A stretch of 64,000 bases of DNA from Kalaharituber pfeilii (GCA_015179045.1 WHUZ01000010.1:62001-126000); one strand, 5' to 3'; numbered from the stretch's first letter, positions 20,911-31,147 are shown. Made by a program: numbers and translations. The notes: generated by a model not told the origin, from the letters alone.

Positions 20911-21643
20911 ATTTGGAGTCTATCCTGTTTCTTTTTTCTATATAGTGCGCTTCTTGTAACCCTTATTCTCCCCTAATCTTTCAACTTGCAATTGCTTGCT
21001 TTAAGAATCCCCTTCTATATCACCCCCGAAGGATCCGTTGTTAACAAACACCTCTCTGCTTCCTACATCTTCTCTCCATACTTTATCTCCCCTAGTCCTT
21101 TTTAAAATACTTGCGGCTAAGGGTCTCCCTGTCCATAATTTCGCTAGGACAGCGGAAGCAGCAAGCTCGATAGGGAGATCGGGGTCCGTCTTACGCAAGG
21201 AATTCTATAGCACATTCATGCAAGCCGCGATGAAAACCCTGGAAATCGCAAGGGCGACATTCCCTGCACCACATATCTACTCAGAGGAAGTGGATGTTAG
21301 CATGAAAAAACGTTGGAAACAGGAGTCACGCGCCACAATTCTTCCCAACGCCATTTTTTTTTTTTTCTTATATCATTAATCGCTTGCCGCCCTGAGGGCC
21401 ATGGCGTTGTTCAATTACACGAAAGACAGAGTACATTCAAACATGCTCCCAACACTCCCCTATGCCGGCTCTTCCAGGAGGTCCAGTACCCCCTGCAATG
21501 GGTCCCCGTCCTCCGACTCCTTCGGTCTCCTTAGCTCCTCATCCCCCCCCTGGCCACCTCCTCCACGTCCTGCACTCCCCCATCAGATGCGCGTACGTTT
21601 CGTCCCCTTCTCCACACCACCGGCAACTCGCGTCCCCTGCCTG

Positions 21644-21825
21644 TTGCCTGCCTCGATCTGGGGTAGCCGGGGACCGGGGGACGGAGGGCACTGGGTGCTC
21701 AAGGGTGTATGTAGATTCCGTAGTTAGTTGTCTCAAACCTCGCCCGGGTATATGGGTCCCTGCCATAGGCTGGTAGCCTGTATGCGGGGTTACGTGAATA
21801 AAAAAAAAAAAAAAAAAAAGAAAAA
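21644..21825 (+). mobile_element. Tail C retroposon, 12-bp TSD
   Basis: Unique UTR, then CCCTGCCATAGGCTGGTAGC and GCGGGGTTACGTGA with poly(A). TSD GTCCCCTGCCTG at 21632-21643 and 21826-21837. The inner stem AGGCT-GGT-AGCCT is perfect. A related minus-strand copy lies at 34558-34743. Confidence 0.85.
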
Positions 21826-21836
21826 GTCCCCTGCCT

Positions 21837-22393
21837 GGCCGAGCAGTTGTGGTACATGGAATAGCGGTGATGAAGAAACTTGGGAAAGTAAGAGATTGGA
21901 TGGAAAAGGCGAGCCCGACGATGGGGAGGATTGTCGCGGCAAGATGGTTGGTGAATTAAGAAAGGAGGGAGGGAAAGAAGACTAGCTCGATTGTTATCTA
22001 CCTAGAGGGGGAGGCAGAATCAGATAGTCAAACACCAGCGAAGATACGGTTATCAGGCAAATGGCACCACTCGTGCCTGTATGACTGGGACAGAACTACG
22101 AAGGTGGACGGAAAGGGGAAGGAGAGGGATGTGGAGGAGATGGACATGACTGCTTGTTTGTCTGGGGGGATATTTGGGTATTCGTGCTTGATTGTTCTCA
22201 TGGGACATTGGGCTCTCGCTTTGTGTTTCCTCCGCATCACCGAAGTAGTGGTATCTTTGTGTCTTTTTACAAGGGGTCGAATGTGTAGGTAGTTGCACAG
22301 GTGCCTGTCTCCGGGCCATAAGGACTTCGGTCCAGGGACCCTCCCATGACGAACAGCTGCAAGCGGGGTTACGTGAAAAAAACAAAAAACAAA
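21837..22393 (+). mobile_element. Gag-only (half-LINE) B element, 557 bp
   Basis: Starts in the gag C-terminal domain (AVVVHGIAVMKKLGKVRDWM, then SSIVIYLEGE and IRLSGKWH), followed by ~230 bp of UTR, tail B and a short A/C-interrupted tail. TSD GCGTCCCCTGCCT at 21630-21642 and 22394-22406. ORF2 is absent between gag and tail, so simple 5' truncation of a full LINE cannot have produced it. Confidence 0.85.
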
Positions 22394-22595
22394 GCGTCCC
22401 CTGCCTCTCCTATCTTGTGTCTCCACGCCTTCAGTCCCTTGCCCCCTAGCAGTCCCGCTATTTTCGACACTCTGTGTCCCAGCCTCCGCAACGGGCGGTA
22501 ACCCATCCCCAATCTGTCTCTCTCCGCTGCTCTTCCCCTCTTCGCCTGTTGGATTAGTCCTGGCTCCGTTATCACCTCTTCCTCATACTGAAGGG

Positions 22596-22630
<35 letters not shown>

Positions 22631-22756
22631 ATAACCCCGCTTGTAGCACTAAGCCATGGCAGGGTCCCTGGGCAAGCCCTCATAGCCCGGAGACAGGCTA
22701 AACTAACTCTCTACATACATGGCCCCCACGCGCCGTCGCCCCCGCTCTCCTAGCTT

Positions 22757-25672
22757 CTAGAACTTGACCCTGGAAAAGAAATTCTCTAAAATATCATACT
22801 CCTCTCCATTCTCCGCCTTTCTTTTCCAATCCTTTCCCATGTCGCTCCACCTCTCAAAACCTTCTGGGCGGTTCTTCTGACTTCTACATCGGAAAGCGAG
22901 GTGCTCCCCGGTTTGCACCTCCCCGCACCTGCACTTATCCGACTCAGCCGCCCCTATCCTCTTCAACCACACCGCACACCTCCCTCTCTCCAGGCGCAAG
23001 GCAGTGAAATTGGATACTGCTATCCTATTCCACTCCATGACCTTTCCTCCTCCAAAGCCGTCCACTTCTCTCTTCTCCTTCCTCCACGCCTTCACCCTCT
23101 GGCGCACCCCACTTCCGGTGGCCACCTCCTTCCCCTGCATCACCGTCCCCTTCTTCGCCCACTCATCCGCCTTCTCATTTCCTGCGATTCCGATGTGAGC
23201 CTTGACCCACATCAGCTTCGCATCCCCTCCCTTCTTCTTCCTCCTCGCTACGGCATCCACCACTCTCCTCACATCCTCGGTTTTCCCCTTTCCCTCCCTG
23301 CCTGCCTTCTGGATCGCTATGACGGCAGCCTCAGAATCTAAACAGATCAGTACAGGGACCTCCTCCTCCACACTCTCCAGCGCCTTTCTCACTCCCCTCA
23401 CCTCCCCATCGAACACCGTCGCCGTTCTCCCCACCACCTCCGCCACGGCTGCCGACCTCCCCCACACCCCTGCTCCCACCTTGCTGTCCTCGATCTTGCT
23501 GCCGTCGGAGAAAAGGACTGCCCTTTTTCTTCCGGCTTCCCCGATCGCGGCTTCCCACTCCCCCCTCGTCTCCACTTCTCCTTTCCGCCTCTCCACCACT
23601 TCCACCTCCACCTTCTTACACCCCCCTCCCCACGAGATCTCCTCCCCCTCCTCCGAGAACCTCGCCCACTGACCTTGCCAGCGGTCCAGCACTGCTTCAT
23701 ACCCCTCATTCTCGGCCACCGCCCACTGCACCCCCCAGTCTCTCCAGTTTCTCGCCTCCTCCTCTCTCTCCTCACTCCCTCCGAAGTCGCCCGTGCAAAG
23801 CTCCGCCAGCTCTGACGGCGCCTCCACCTCCCGGACGATCGCCCTCGCTTGCGCGCCATCCAGGACCGTCTCCACGTCCTCCACTCCACACACCGCACTC
23901 ACCCCTCCTACCCCCGCTCCTCTCCCTCCTCCAGCCGCCTTCTTCAACACCTGCAGCTGGACTCTCTCCATCTCCTTCCTCCATTCCTTCTGTCCCCTCC
24001 ACCCGATCTCGCTTCCCCACATTGCAACCGCCCTCACCATCCCCGTGTAGGCTTGCCTCCAGCTGCGTGGAGACATCCCCCAGTTCCGGTTGCCCAGTCC
24101 CGAGAGAGCCCCCGCCAGCCTCCGCGCTCGGCTCAGCCTGTTTCGCCAATGTGCGCCAAAGGTCAAGTTCTCATCGAAGATGACCCCTAACCACTTTAGC
24201 ATCTCCCCCTCTTTCTTCCACCTCCTTCCCACCCCGAAGGTTATCATCTCCCACTTCGACTCCTCCAGCGGGATCTGGTCTTCCTCCGCCACCTCCGCCA
24301 TCGTCACCTTCACCTCCTCCCTGAGCTGCCCCATATCCCAGTACCCGTGCCAGTCTAGGATCGTTGCTGCCAGGTCGTCAACATACGATGGCACTTCTAC
24401 CTCCGCCCCCATCGCCACCCCCCTCAGCCTTCTCTCCATCTTCTCAATGGTGGGTGCCATGAAGATGAGGAAGATGACCGGTGACAGTGGTGACCCTTGC
24501 GGAACCCCCACGTTCGACCTGCCCCTCCCTTTCTCCTCGCCGTCCCACCACACTCCGAACTCCCTGCCTCCCATAAACTCCTCCAGCCACCTCCGCTTCT
24601 TTCTCACCCCCTCGCTCCCCCTCTCCTCAATCCTTCTCAGGACCACCTCCTTCCTCACGATGTTAAAGCCTCCTTTAACATCCGCCGTCACCCACGCTGC
24701 TCTCCCCCCCCTGTGCAGGCACCTCTGCACCTTTGTTACCGCCCTCGCCATCGCCTGGATCGCATTCCTCCCCTTGCGTGCTCCTAGCTGGAGCCTGTGG
24801 AAGAGTCGGTCTTCTCTCTGTAGCCTGCTGGCCATGACTTTCTCCCCGATCTTCCCGATACAGTTAATCAGGTTGATTGGCCTCCACGCTTTCGCCGTCT
24901 TGATGTCCTTGCCCGGCTTCGGTATCATGACGACCCTCATCTCTCTCCACTCCGCTGGGGTCCTGTTCCGGATCCAGTTTTCGGCGATCTCCCTCACTAA
25001 CTCATCCCCGATGGGAGTCTTCAGGGCAGCTTTGATCAATCGGTATCCGATTCCGTCGGGTCCCGGTGCCGAATTGTTTTTGGTGCCCTGCAACGCAGCC
25101 CTCACTTCTCCTTCTACTCTCTCCCTCTCCCTCTCATCCCCCTCCTCCTCCGCTTCCCCCTCCCCTACCTCCTCCCCCGCCTCTGCCTCCCCCTCTTCCC
25201 TCCACGCAAAATTCCTCTCCACCAGCGCCCTCACCTTCTCTCCGTCCCCCTCCAACTCCCTCCCCTCCTCATCTTTCAACCTTCCCATCCTCTCCTTTCC
25301 TCCGAAAGGGTCCTTCGCCACCCTCACCACCCTCCATGGGTCGCTATACCCTTCCTCTTCTACGAACTCCCTCCAGCACTTCTTCTTCTCCTCCCGGATC
25401 TTCCACTTCATCCTTTGCACCGCCGCCTTCCAACCCCTCACCCTCTCCCCTCCGTCAACCTCGCTCTGGCCCCTATCCCCCCCCGTGCCAGCCTGTTGAC
25501 TTCTTTCCTCATCTCCTCTATCTCTTCCGTCCACCACCTCTTGCTCCTCCCCCCCACTCTCACCTCTTTCTCTAGGGACCTCTTCCACCTTTTCAGCCTC
25601 TCGTATGCGGTCCCTCCCCCTACCCTCTCCAACCACTCCTTCCTTTCCTCCTCCCCCCACTCCCCCCCCCAC
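22757..25672 (-). CDS. LINE B reverse transcriptase-RNase H
   Basis: 971 residues. The fingers/palm region begins near residue 245 with MIPKPGKDIKTAKAWRPINL. RT motifs QLGARKGRNAIQAM, VTADVKGGFN, GVPQGSPLSPV (~392) and YVDDLAA (~427) follow, so the catalytic Asp pair is intact. RNase H spans about 715-850 with FSDGSK (~720), LDSEAA (~781) and WVKAHIGIAGNEKADEWA (~820). A CxC...H...C zinc motif (CRCGEVQTGEHLAFRC) lies near 912-927. The ORF opens inside the endonuclease ORF in another frame (overlap 25438-25672), so RT and EN are joined by a frameshift that may be a lesion. RT and RNase H themselves look undamaged. The dense plus-strand ORFs opposite it are shadows. Confidence 0.9.
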   Translation of the reverse strand: MGGGVGGGGKEGVVGEGRGRDRIREAEKVEEVPRERGESGGEEQEVVDGRDRGDEERSQQAGTGGDRGQSEVDGGERVRGWKAAVQRMKWKIREEKKKCWREFVEEEGYSDPWRVVRVAKDPFGGKERMGRLKDEEGRELEGDGEKVRALVERNFAWREEGEAEAGEEVGEGEAEEEGDERERERVEGEVRAALQGTKNNSAPGPDGIGYRLIKAALKTPIGDELVREIAENWIRNRTPAEWREMRVVMIPKPGKDIKTAKAWRPINLINCIGKIGEKVMASRLQREDRLFHRLQLGARKGRNAIQAMARAVTKVQRCLHRGGRAAWVTADVKGGFNIVRKEVVLRRIEERGSEGVRKKRRWLEEFMGGREFGVWWDGEEKGRGRSNVGVPQGSPLSPVIFLIFMAPTIEKMERRLRGVAMGAEVEVPSYVDDLAATILDWHGYWDMGQLREEVKVTMAEVAEEDQIPLEESKWEMITFGVGRRWKKEGEMLKWLGVIFDENLTFGAHWRNRLSRARRLAGALSGLGNRNWGMSPRSWRQAYTGMVRAVAMWGSEIGWRGQKEWRKEMERVQLQVLKKAAGGGRGAGVGGVSAVCGVEDVETVLDGAQARAIVREVEAPSELAELCTGDFGGSEEREEEARNWRDWGVQWAVAENEGYEAVLDRWQGQWARFSEEGEEISWGGGCKKVEVEVVERRKGEVETRGEWEAAIGEAGRKRAVLFSDGSKIEDSKVGAGVWGRSAAVAEVVGRTATVFDGEVRGVRKALESVEEEVPVLICLDSEAAVIAIQKAGREGKGKTEDVRRVVDAVARRKKKGGDAKLMWVKAHIGIAGNEKADEWAKKGTVMQGKEVATGSGVRQRVKAWRKEKREVDGFGGGKVMEWNRIAVSNFTALRLERGRCAVWLKRIGAAESDKCRCGEVQTGEHLAFRCRSQKNRPEGFERWSDMGKDWKRKAENGEEYDILENFFSRVKF

Positions 25673-26367
25673 CCCTCTACCTCCTCTTCCATCCTCACCC
25701 AGTCAACCCTCACTACCCTGTTCTCTCCTTCTTCCACCTCCCCCTCTCCCCTGAATTCTACCACCAGCCCCGAGTGGTCCGACCCCACATCCACCAGGCC
25801 CACCCGGTCCACCGTCACTCCCCTTACCCACACCAAGTCGATCCTCGACTCTCTCAACCTCCCCTCCACTTCCCTCCTCCACGTTGCTTCCCTTTCTCCC
25901 ACCAAGGTGAAGCCAGCCCCTTCCAGACTCCACGCCGGGCTGTGCGCGTTCCAGTCCCCCACTAGGACGCACCTGCCCTGCACCTCTAGCACTCCTTCCA
26001 GCCACCTCTCAAACTCCTCGTTCCTCCATCTCCCATCCACATATACCCCCCCTACTGCCACACCCTCCCTCTCTCCCCATACTATATTCCCGTCGCCCCT
26101 CCTCCCCCCTCTCCCCTCTCTCCGCTCCCATCCTACCACCCTCGTCTCCTTCCCGACCCCCCCGATCCTCTTCAGACTCGGGTGCCCCCCCACTTTCCAT
26201 CCCCCCACTTCTTCCCTTTTCCACACTTCTCCCTCAAAGCCCAAGTCCCACCCTTCCTTGAACATGGTCTCCCTCCACACATGCCCCCCCACCGACGATC
26301 CCCCAACATTCTGGTACCCTACCTTCACCATACTGGTCTGGGTACCCCGCTGCTCTCTGCTTCCCAC
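25438..26367 (-). CDS. LINE B apurinic-type endonuclease domain
   Basis: 309 residues. Recognisable APE motifs are VKVGYQNVGG near the start, VLVGDWNAHSPAW (~134), SRIDLVWV (~172) and GSDHSGLVVEF (~190), the His-containing catalytic end motif. It nicks target DNA for target-primed reverse transcription. It overlaps the RT ORF in a different frame; the tail after ~residue 250 is probably the linker. Confidence 0.85.
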   Translation of the reverse strand: MGSREQRGTQTSMVKVGYQNVGGSSVGGHVWRETMFKEGWDLGFEGEVWKREEVGGWKVGGHPSLKRIGGVGKETRVVGWERREGRGGRRGDGNIVWGEREGVAVGGVYVDGRWRNEEFERWLEGVLEVQGRCVLVGDWNAHSPAWSLEGAGFTLVGEREATWRREVEGRLRESRIDLVWVRGVTVDRVGLVDVGSDHSGLVVEFRGEGEVEEGENRVVRVDWVRMEEEVEGWGGEWGEEERKEWLERVGGGTAYERLKRWKRSLEKEVRVGGRSKRWWTEEIEEMRKEVNRLARGGIGARARLTEGRG

Positions 26368-26558
26368 CCCCCATCAAGCAGGCCTCCGTCCCCAAAAAAT
26401 ATCTCCCAACCTCACCCCCGGTGCATGTATAGACCCCGCCATGTCCCTTCTGTCATCCACATCCATCCTCTCTCCTCCCTTTCTCTCCTTCATCCACTCC
26501 ACCAACTCCAACGCTCTCGCCTCCGCATCCCAGTCCTCTGACAGGACTCCCGAAAACT

Positions 26559-26850
26559 TTACTTCCCCCTTCCCCCCACCTCCGTTTGCTTCCCCTTCCC
26601 CTTCCCCCCTTCCACTTTCATTGCCTTACTGCCCTCCTCCTGTTTCTTCTTCATCGGGGTCTCCTCCACTCTCTCCCTCTTCTGGCTTTGATTTGGAGTG
26701 ACCGGTTTCGGCCTCTCCATGCACATCCTTGCAATGTGCCCCCACCCTCCGCAACAGTAACAGGTCATCACCCCCTTCTTAAAACTTACACTCCCTTGCT
26801 AAATGACCTTTCTTTCCGCAGTTGTAGCAACCCATCCCTGGCTCCCCTGG
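26559..26850 (-). pseudogene. LINE B gag zinc knuckles in shifted frames
   Basis: Two CCHC knuckles lie just beyond the 604-residue gag ORF but in other frames: CYNCGKKGHLAREC (about 26800-26845) and CYCCGGWGHIARMC (from 26771). The first ends in a TAA two codons later. They would follow gag directly if one or two indels were undone, so this copy's gag is probably frameshifted. Confidence 0.75.
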
Positions 26851-28613
26851 TTGCTCGCCTGCGTCCCAACTACCTGCACCTGCACTCCTGCCCCTGGTGC
26901 TCCAAACCCCACGCTTGGATTCACCACCTGCACCCCTGCTGGGTACCCCCTTCCTGCCGCCACTCCTCCTCCCTGCTGCCTCTGCTGCTGCTGCTGCCCC
27001 GCCGCCGCCGCTGCCGCCATGGCGTAGCTCACTTGCACGTCTCCCTGCATGTGCACTCCCGGCTTATACCTCTCTACCACCCTCCTCACTCCTCTCCACA
27101 CCAGGCCCTTCTTCAAAACTTTCACCGCCTCGTCCGCGTCCACCACCTCAAACTTTACTTGGGAAACTCTTGGTTTCGCCATGGGTGGGACTGCACCGAA
27201 ACGTACCGGTGGTCTCAAGCCGAACTTGACGTCCGGATTCTTCTCTCTTAGCATCCTCCTCATCTTCTCCACCTCCTCCGTCCCCTCCTCATAATCAACT
27301 CCCTTCAGCACCAGGGGGACCGCGTTTTTATTGTGGACCTCCACCCTCACGAGGTCCTCCCCAAAGATGAGGCGCATCCATTCGCCGAACCTCTCCATCA
27401 CCTCCTTCTGGCTCTCCTTCTCCTCTATATCCACCAGGAACCAAGTCCTTTCGAACTTGGACACTGCCGGGTTCCTCTCCACTCTCGCTATCCTCCACCC
27501 TCTCTCCTCCGCTCCCTTCCCCATTGCCTCCCAGAGAGACTCACACCTCTTCATGAGGATGTTTCTCTCCTCCGTCCCCTCCTTTCCAAAAGGCACTGCC
27601 GCCTTGTGGATGGTCCTCAGTGTCCTCTTCCACAACTTCCTCCCCTTCACAATCGTCCAGTTCTCCCCCTCAATTCTCTTCTCCGCCTCTCTTGCTGCTT
27701 TCTCCGCCTCCTCCTTCAGCTTCCTCTCCTCCTCCTCCAACTTTTTGAGCTCTTCCTGCGAGCTCCCCGGTGTCCCAATTACGTGCGTCATGTTCTTCAG
27801 AACCTCCACCCTCTTCACTGCTGCCTTCCTTTCTTCCTCAATCTTTCTCCGGCTCTCTACCTCCGCTTCCTTCTGCTTCTCTTCTTCCCTCCTCTTCTTC
27901 TTTTCCTGCTCCTCCTGCCACTTCCGTATCTCCCGGATCTCATTCTCCTTTTTCCTCCTCTTCTCCTCCTCAGCTTTCTCCTCCTCCCTCCTCCTCTTCT
28001 CCTTCTCCAGCTTCCTCTCTTCCTTTCCTGATGCCAGACCCATCGCTACGTGCATTTCTGCCACCATCCTCTCCAACGCCCCTAACCTCTCCTGCGTCTC
28101 TGTCTCCGCCTTCTCCCTCACCCCCTTTCTAACTGCCTTCGCCTCTTCCTTCCAGTTGCTCACCTCCCTCCCCGTCATCCTCCACCTCCGATGATACTCG
28201 AAAGCCGTGTCGCCTTTCCCCACCCTTCCTCTCAGCTCCCCCCATCCCTTCTCGAAGACCTCTGTCCCCAAGATTGCTCCTACCTTCTCCCACACCTCTC
28301 TTACCGCCTTCTGATGACCTCTCTTCCCTTCCTTCCCCAGTGCTTCTCCCCTCCTGTTTAGCACCTGTGCTGCATGCATGAGCGCTAGAACCTCCTTCGC
28401 CCCCTCCTCCAAAGCTCCCCCTTCTTCCTCCTCCCCCTTGTTCTCCTCCCCCGAGACTTCCTCCTCCTCCCCTTCCCCGTCCTCCATCTCCACTTCCTCT
28501 TCTCCCATTTCTTCGTCTTCTTCCTCCTCCTCCCCCTCCTCCTCTCTTACCACCGGCAGGTCCACCTTCGGCACTACCGGTCCATATTCCGGTTGGGAGT
28601 CCTGGATCTCCAA
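26799..28613 (-). CDS. LINE B gag, main part
   Basis: 604 residues: an acidic N-terminus (runs of Glu), a long charged coiled-coil region (about 200-330, EEKRRKKEN-type), then a globular C-terminal part with FGLRPPVRFGAVPP and a Gln/Ala-rich stretch. This is a LINE gag (ORF1) that would bind element RNA. It starts 40 bp inside the preceding ORF, in a different frame. Confidence 0.75.
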   Translation of the reverse strand: MEIQDSQPEYGPVVPKVDLPVVREEEGEEEEEDEEMGEEEVEMEDGEGEEEEVSGEENKGEEEEGGALEEGAKEVLALMHAAQVLNRRGEALGKEGKRGHQKAVREVWEKVGAILGTEVFEKGWGELRGRVGKGDTAFEYHRRWRMTGREVSNWKEEAKAVRKGVREKAETETQERLGALERMVAEMHVAMGLASGKEERKLEKEKRRREEEKAEEEKRRKKENEIREIRKWQEEQEKKKRREEEKQKEAEVESRRKIEEERKAAVKRVEVLKNMTHVIGTPGSSQEELKKLEEEERKLKEEAEKAAREAEKRIEGENWTIVKGRKLWKRTLRTIHKAAVPFGKEGTEERNILMKRCESLWEAMGKGAEERGWRIARVERNPAVSKFERTWFLVDIEEKESQKEVMERFGEWMRLIFGEDLVRVEVHNKNAVPLVLKGVDYEEGTEEVEKMRRMLREKNPDVKFGLRPPVRFGAVPPMAKPRVSQVKFEVVDADEAVKVLKKGLVWRGVRRVVERYKPGVHMQGDVQVSYAMAAAAAAGQQQQQRQQGGGVAAGRGYPAGVQVVNPSVGFGAPGAGVQVQVVGTQASNQGSQGWVATTAERKVI

Positions 28614-29245
28614 GGTCCCCCCGCTGCTCGCTCCCCTCCCCCTGCCATCACACGGGATGGGCTCCTACTCCTGTCCCTCCCTCTCTCGCCCCCCCTCCTC
28701 CCCCAACTCATCATGACCCTGGTGGTCCTCGGAGTCTCCTGCTGTCTCGCAAAAACTACCTGGGGCCCCCTTCTCACCACAATGCATTCCCGCGTTGCAT
28801 TGTCTAGAACTTCCACGTCCTTCTGTATCTCTATCCCATCTGCTCCATCCTCATATTTCCTAAACATTGCCGCGTCTTTACTCCAGACCCGCACCACTTC
28901 TGCCACGTCCGTAATGCTCCTGAGCTCCTCAGTCTTTACCCAGCTCACCTCCGGTACCCCTCTCCTCTGTGCTGCCTCCACCGCATCCTTCCTCAGCTCC
29001 TCGATCATATCGAGTTGCCCATCGTATTCTCCTCCCTTTTTCCACGCCCTCTCCACTCTCTGCTTCACCGTCGTAACATCCTCTGCCTCTCCCACATTTG
29101 CCAGCCACCACTCCTTTGTCTCCCACTTATGCACCTCATCGATGCTCCAAACTTCATTTCTGTCAATGACAAAAACCTCCCCTGTCCACCCATCCCCCAC
29201 CGGTCCAAGGAACTCCAGCCTTGGGTTTCCCCCTTCTACCGACAT
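28574..29245 (-). CDS. LINE B ORF1 N-terminal part
   Basis: 223 residues beginning MSVEGGNPRLEFLGPVGDGW and ending in an Arg/Ser-rich tail (RGRDRSRSPSR). It overlaps the main gag ORF by 40 bp in another frame. Either the two are normally one protein broken by an indel, or the overlap is a translational coupling site; the sequence alone cannot decide. Confidence 0.6.
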   Translation of the reverse strand: MSVEGGNPRLEFLGPVGDGWTGEVFVIDRNEVWSIDEVHKWETKEWWLANVGEAEDVTTVKQRVERAWKKGGEYDGQLDMIEELRKDAVEAAQRRGVPEVSWVKTEELRSITDVAEVVRVWSKDAAMFRKYEDGADGIEIQKDVEVLDNATRECIVVRRGPQVVFARQQETPRTTRVMMSWGRRGGERGRDRSRSPSRVMAGGGERAAGGPWRSRTPNRNMDR

Positions 29246-29300
29246 TCCTTTCCTTTCCTCTTCTTCCTGTCCTCCTTCTCCTGCCTTCCTATTGTAACTT

Positions 29301-29531
29301 CCCTTTTTCGGGAAGTCGCCGCTTTGGGAGTAGCTCCGTGCGCTATTCCAAAATCGAAGGTGGTCTGCCGTCTAGCTCGCTTCTGTTCTTGGTCGTCGTC
29401 TGCTGCCGATCGGCCGATTTAGCACCTGTTCGCAAAGTCTTTGCTACACTAGCTCGAAATCGGTCCTAAAGGTCAGCACCAGCGGGGCTTTACTGGCACC
29501 AATCAGGCGCGAGCCCCCCGCTTCCCAGAAT
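29301..29531. other. Probable LINE B 5' UTR or flank
   Basis: GC-rich, non-coding on both strands. It may belong to the LINE B leader. The small palindrome TTCCCTTTTTCGGGAA marks 29300-29318. Confidence 0.35.
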
Positions 29532-29897
29532 TTGTATGGGAAGAACTTCGAAAAGTCCCAAAAACTTAACCTTCAAAAAGCGTGCTGTAGATTCTGGATT
29601 TCTGTAAATTCGAGTCGATATTCTTTCTCAGGCGGTCCTGAGCTTCGTATTGATGTAACTTTCGGATTTCTGGTGCGCCGGGAAGATGGTTTTCTTCCAA
29701 GCGCGCGTTCTGTAAAAGTTGTTGTCGGTGCCGATAAACCACAGGAAGCTAAGCAGGATGAGCAGGAGGAGCCGGAGGGGCAGGACGAGACAGAGAATGA
29801 GGGGCAGGGGCAGGACAGGGAGGAGGCTGAAGATGAGCAAAATGACTCAAGTAATGCTGAAAGCGTCGGCTCCGTTATTCATGTTAGAAGAGCATAG
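29532..29897 (+). CDS. Hypothetical acidic-tail ORF
   Basis: 121 residues. The first 70 are mixed; the last 45 are dominated by Glu, Gln, Gly and Asp (EQEEPEGQDETENEGQGQD). It lies between LINE B and the NLR remains. It could be an exon of a lost gene or a chance ORF over an AGG/GAG-rich tract. Confidence 0.25.
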   Translation: MYGKNFEKSQKLNLQKACCRFWISVNSSRYSFSGGPELRIDVTFGFLVRREDGFLPSARSVKVVVGADKPQEAKQDEQEEPEGQDETENEGQGQDREEAEDEQNDSSNAESVGSVIHVRRA

Positions 29898-29954
29898 ATG
29901 TATTAGATTGGCTTAAGTACTTTCTCCTGTTATACTCAGAATGTTGTAGTTCCT

Positions 29955-30048
29955 CGTAGTTGTTGAGATGTTGGTCGTTGAAGTTGTGCACTTTTGTTGG
30001 CAAACGTGTCCGGGAAAGTGGTGTGTCCGGGAAAGTGGTGAACCACAG
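29955..30048. mobile_element. Solo right end of the GTGTCCGGGAAAGTGGT element
   Basis: Ends GTGTCCGGGAAAGTGGT twice in tandem then GAACCACAG and TA, matching the right arm of the 845-bp element at 32142-32986, including the inner GTTGTTGAGAT. The left arm is missing. Confidence 0.7.
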
Positions 30049-30775
30049 TATCGATTTATATACAGGAGACTTAGTGTCAAGTATAAAATTGTCAGGAAAT
30101 CGCGGCATTGTATTTCAGTACAAAAAATCCGTGTTTCCCTTTCCCTCAGCATGACTGTCCGTCTGTAGATGTCGGCGGAGAGGCAAAGAGATGCTGAGCA
30201 TAATCGGGGGAGCACAACCGCAGTTAGTTGCCCGCCCTCAGCTAATGCTTGCTCATACCATGCCAATGCGTTATCGTACTTGGCCTGGCTTTGAAACATA
30301 TTTGCAATAGCATGAGTTGTGTGCAGGGTATCAGCGTGGTGCGGTCTCGAGCTCTTCTCAAATCTAATCAATGCCCAATCATACAATTGGGGTGCCCTAT
30401 CATATTGGCGCTGAGCGCTGAATACTATCCCCATATTATGAATTGTGGCCGGGTATCGGGGTGTTTGGGCCCAGAACCCTCGCCCTTCCAGCCACTGCTC
30501 GCTCATACCATACCAGGGCCTTGTCATATTGATTCTGATGTTCACATACACTTGCAATAGAATGAACCATGGCCGGAGTGTCAGGATGGTGCAGTCCTAA
30601 CATCTGCTTAAATCCATTCAATACCTGCTCATACCGCTTCATGCCTTCTTATATGGGCCGACTTGAGCATTGGATAGAATTGCCGTATGATGAACAATAG
30701 CCAAATTATCAAGGTGATTGGGTCTCAAGATCGTCTCTTGTCCAGCTGATGCCCACTCATACTATTCTAAGGTCT

Positions 30776-31120
30776 TGTTTTTTTTTCAATTTTTTTTTTT
30801 TCTCAATAATATCATTACTCGTGTGCCGCCCTATGGGCTATGACGAAAATAGCTACATAGAAGATAAAGGAGATAAAACAGAAAATAGTCAACTCAATTA
30901 ATACCTGAACCGGTCGTATCCCTTAGCAGCACCTGCCCGCCGTCGCGCGTGACACTACAACAAACCAACAATCGCTAACCGGTACGACCGATCCTCCAAT
31001 CAAACTAATCAACGCCAACAGCATTATAAGCCAGACTCTCGGAGAATCCTCTCTCTATCCACCAACAATTCCACCAAGGCGTCCCCCTTCCCCTCCACCT
31101 ATGGCCGGGGGCCTGTATAT
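30776..31120 (-). mobile_element. LINE A 3' fragment
   Basis: T-rich tract, inverted tail A hairpin (30805-30845), UTR, and coding remnant GKGDALVELLVDRER near 31030-31090, the LINE A C-terminus. Confidence 0.65.
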
Positions 31121-31147
31121 TGCTTCCAACCCCCGGCCATTTGCTCT

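Larger units (their letters stand above)
21351..22596 (-). mobile_element. LINE A 3' fragment split by two nested insertions
   Basis: The minus strand reads as LINE A ORF2 C-terminus: VITEPGLIQQAKRGRAAERD (22394-22596), then after the nested insertions CRWCGEGDETYAHLMGEC (21539-21640), a UTR, and a tail A hairpin and T-run at 21351-21410. A half-LINE B sits at 21837-22393 and a tail C element at 21644-21825. Both lie at the same 13-bp target. Confidence 0.8.
22597..29300 (-). mobile_element. Near-complete LINE B (Tad1/I-like non-LTR retrotransposon), 6.7 kb
   Basis: On the minus strand, in order: GC-rich 5' UTR (5' limit near 29300 uncertain), two gag ORFs, zinc knuckles, an APE endonuclease, reverse transcriptase plus RNase H, a 3' UTR, tail B (22631-22665) and poly(A) (T-run 22597-22623). 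RNase H after RT and CCHC-type gag place it with Tad1/I-like clades. The coding region is split over at least four frames. No TSD was found. Confidence 0.9.

Noticed and set aside
24090..28194. Long plus-strand ORFs (469, 428, 287 and 232 codons) rich in Ser/Pro/Leu
   Set aside because: They are antisense to the LINE B gag, EN and RT/RNase H ORFs; low-complexity composition follows from the purine-rich coding strand.
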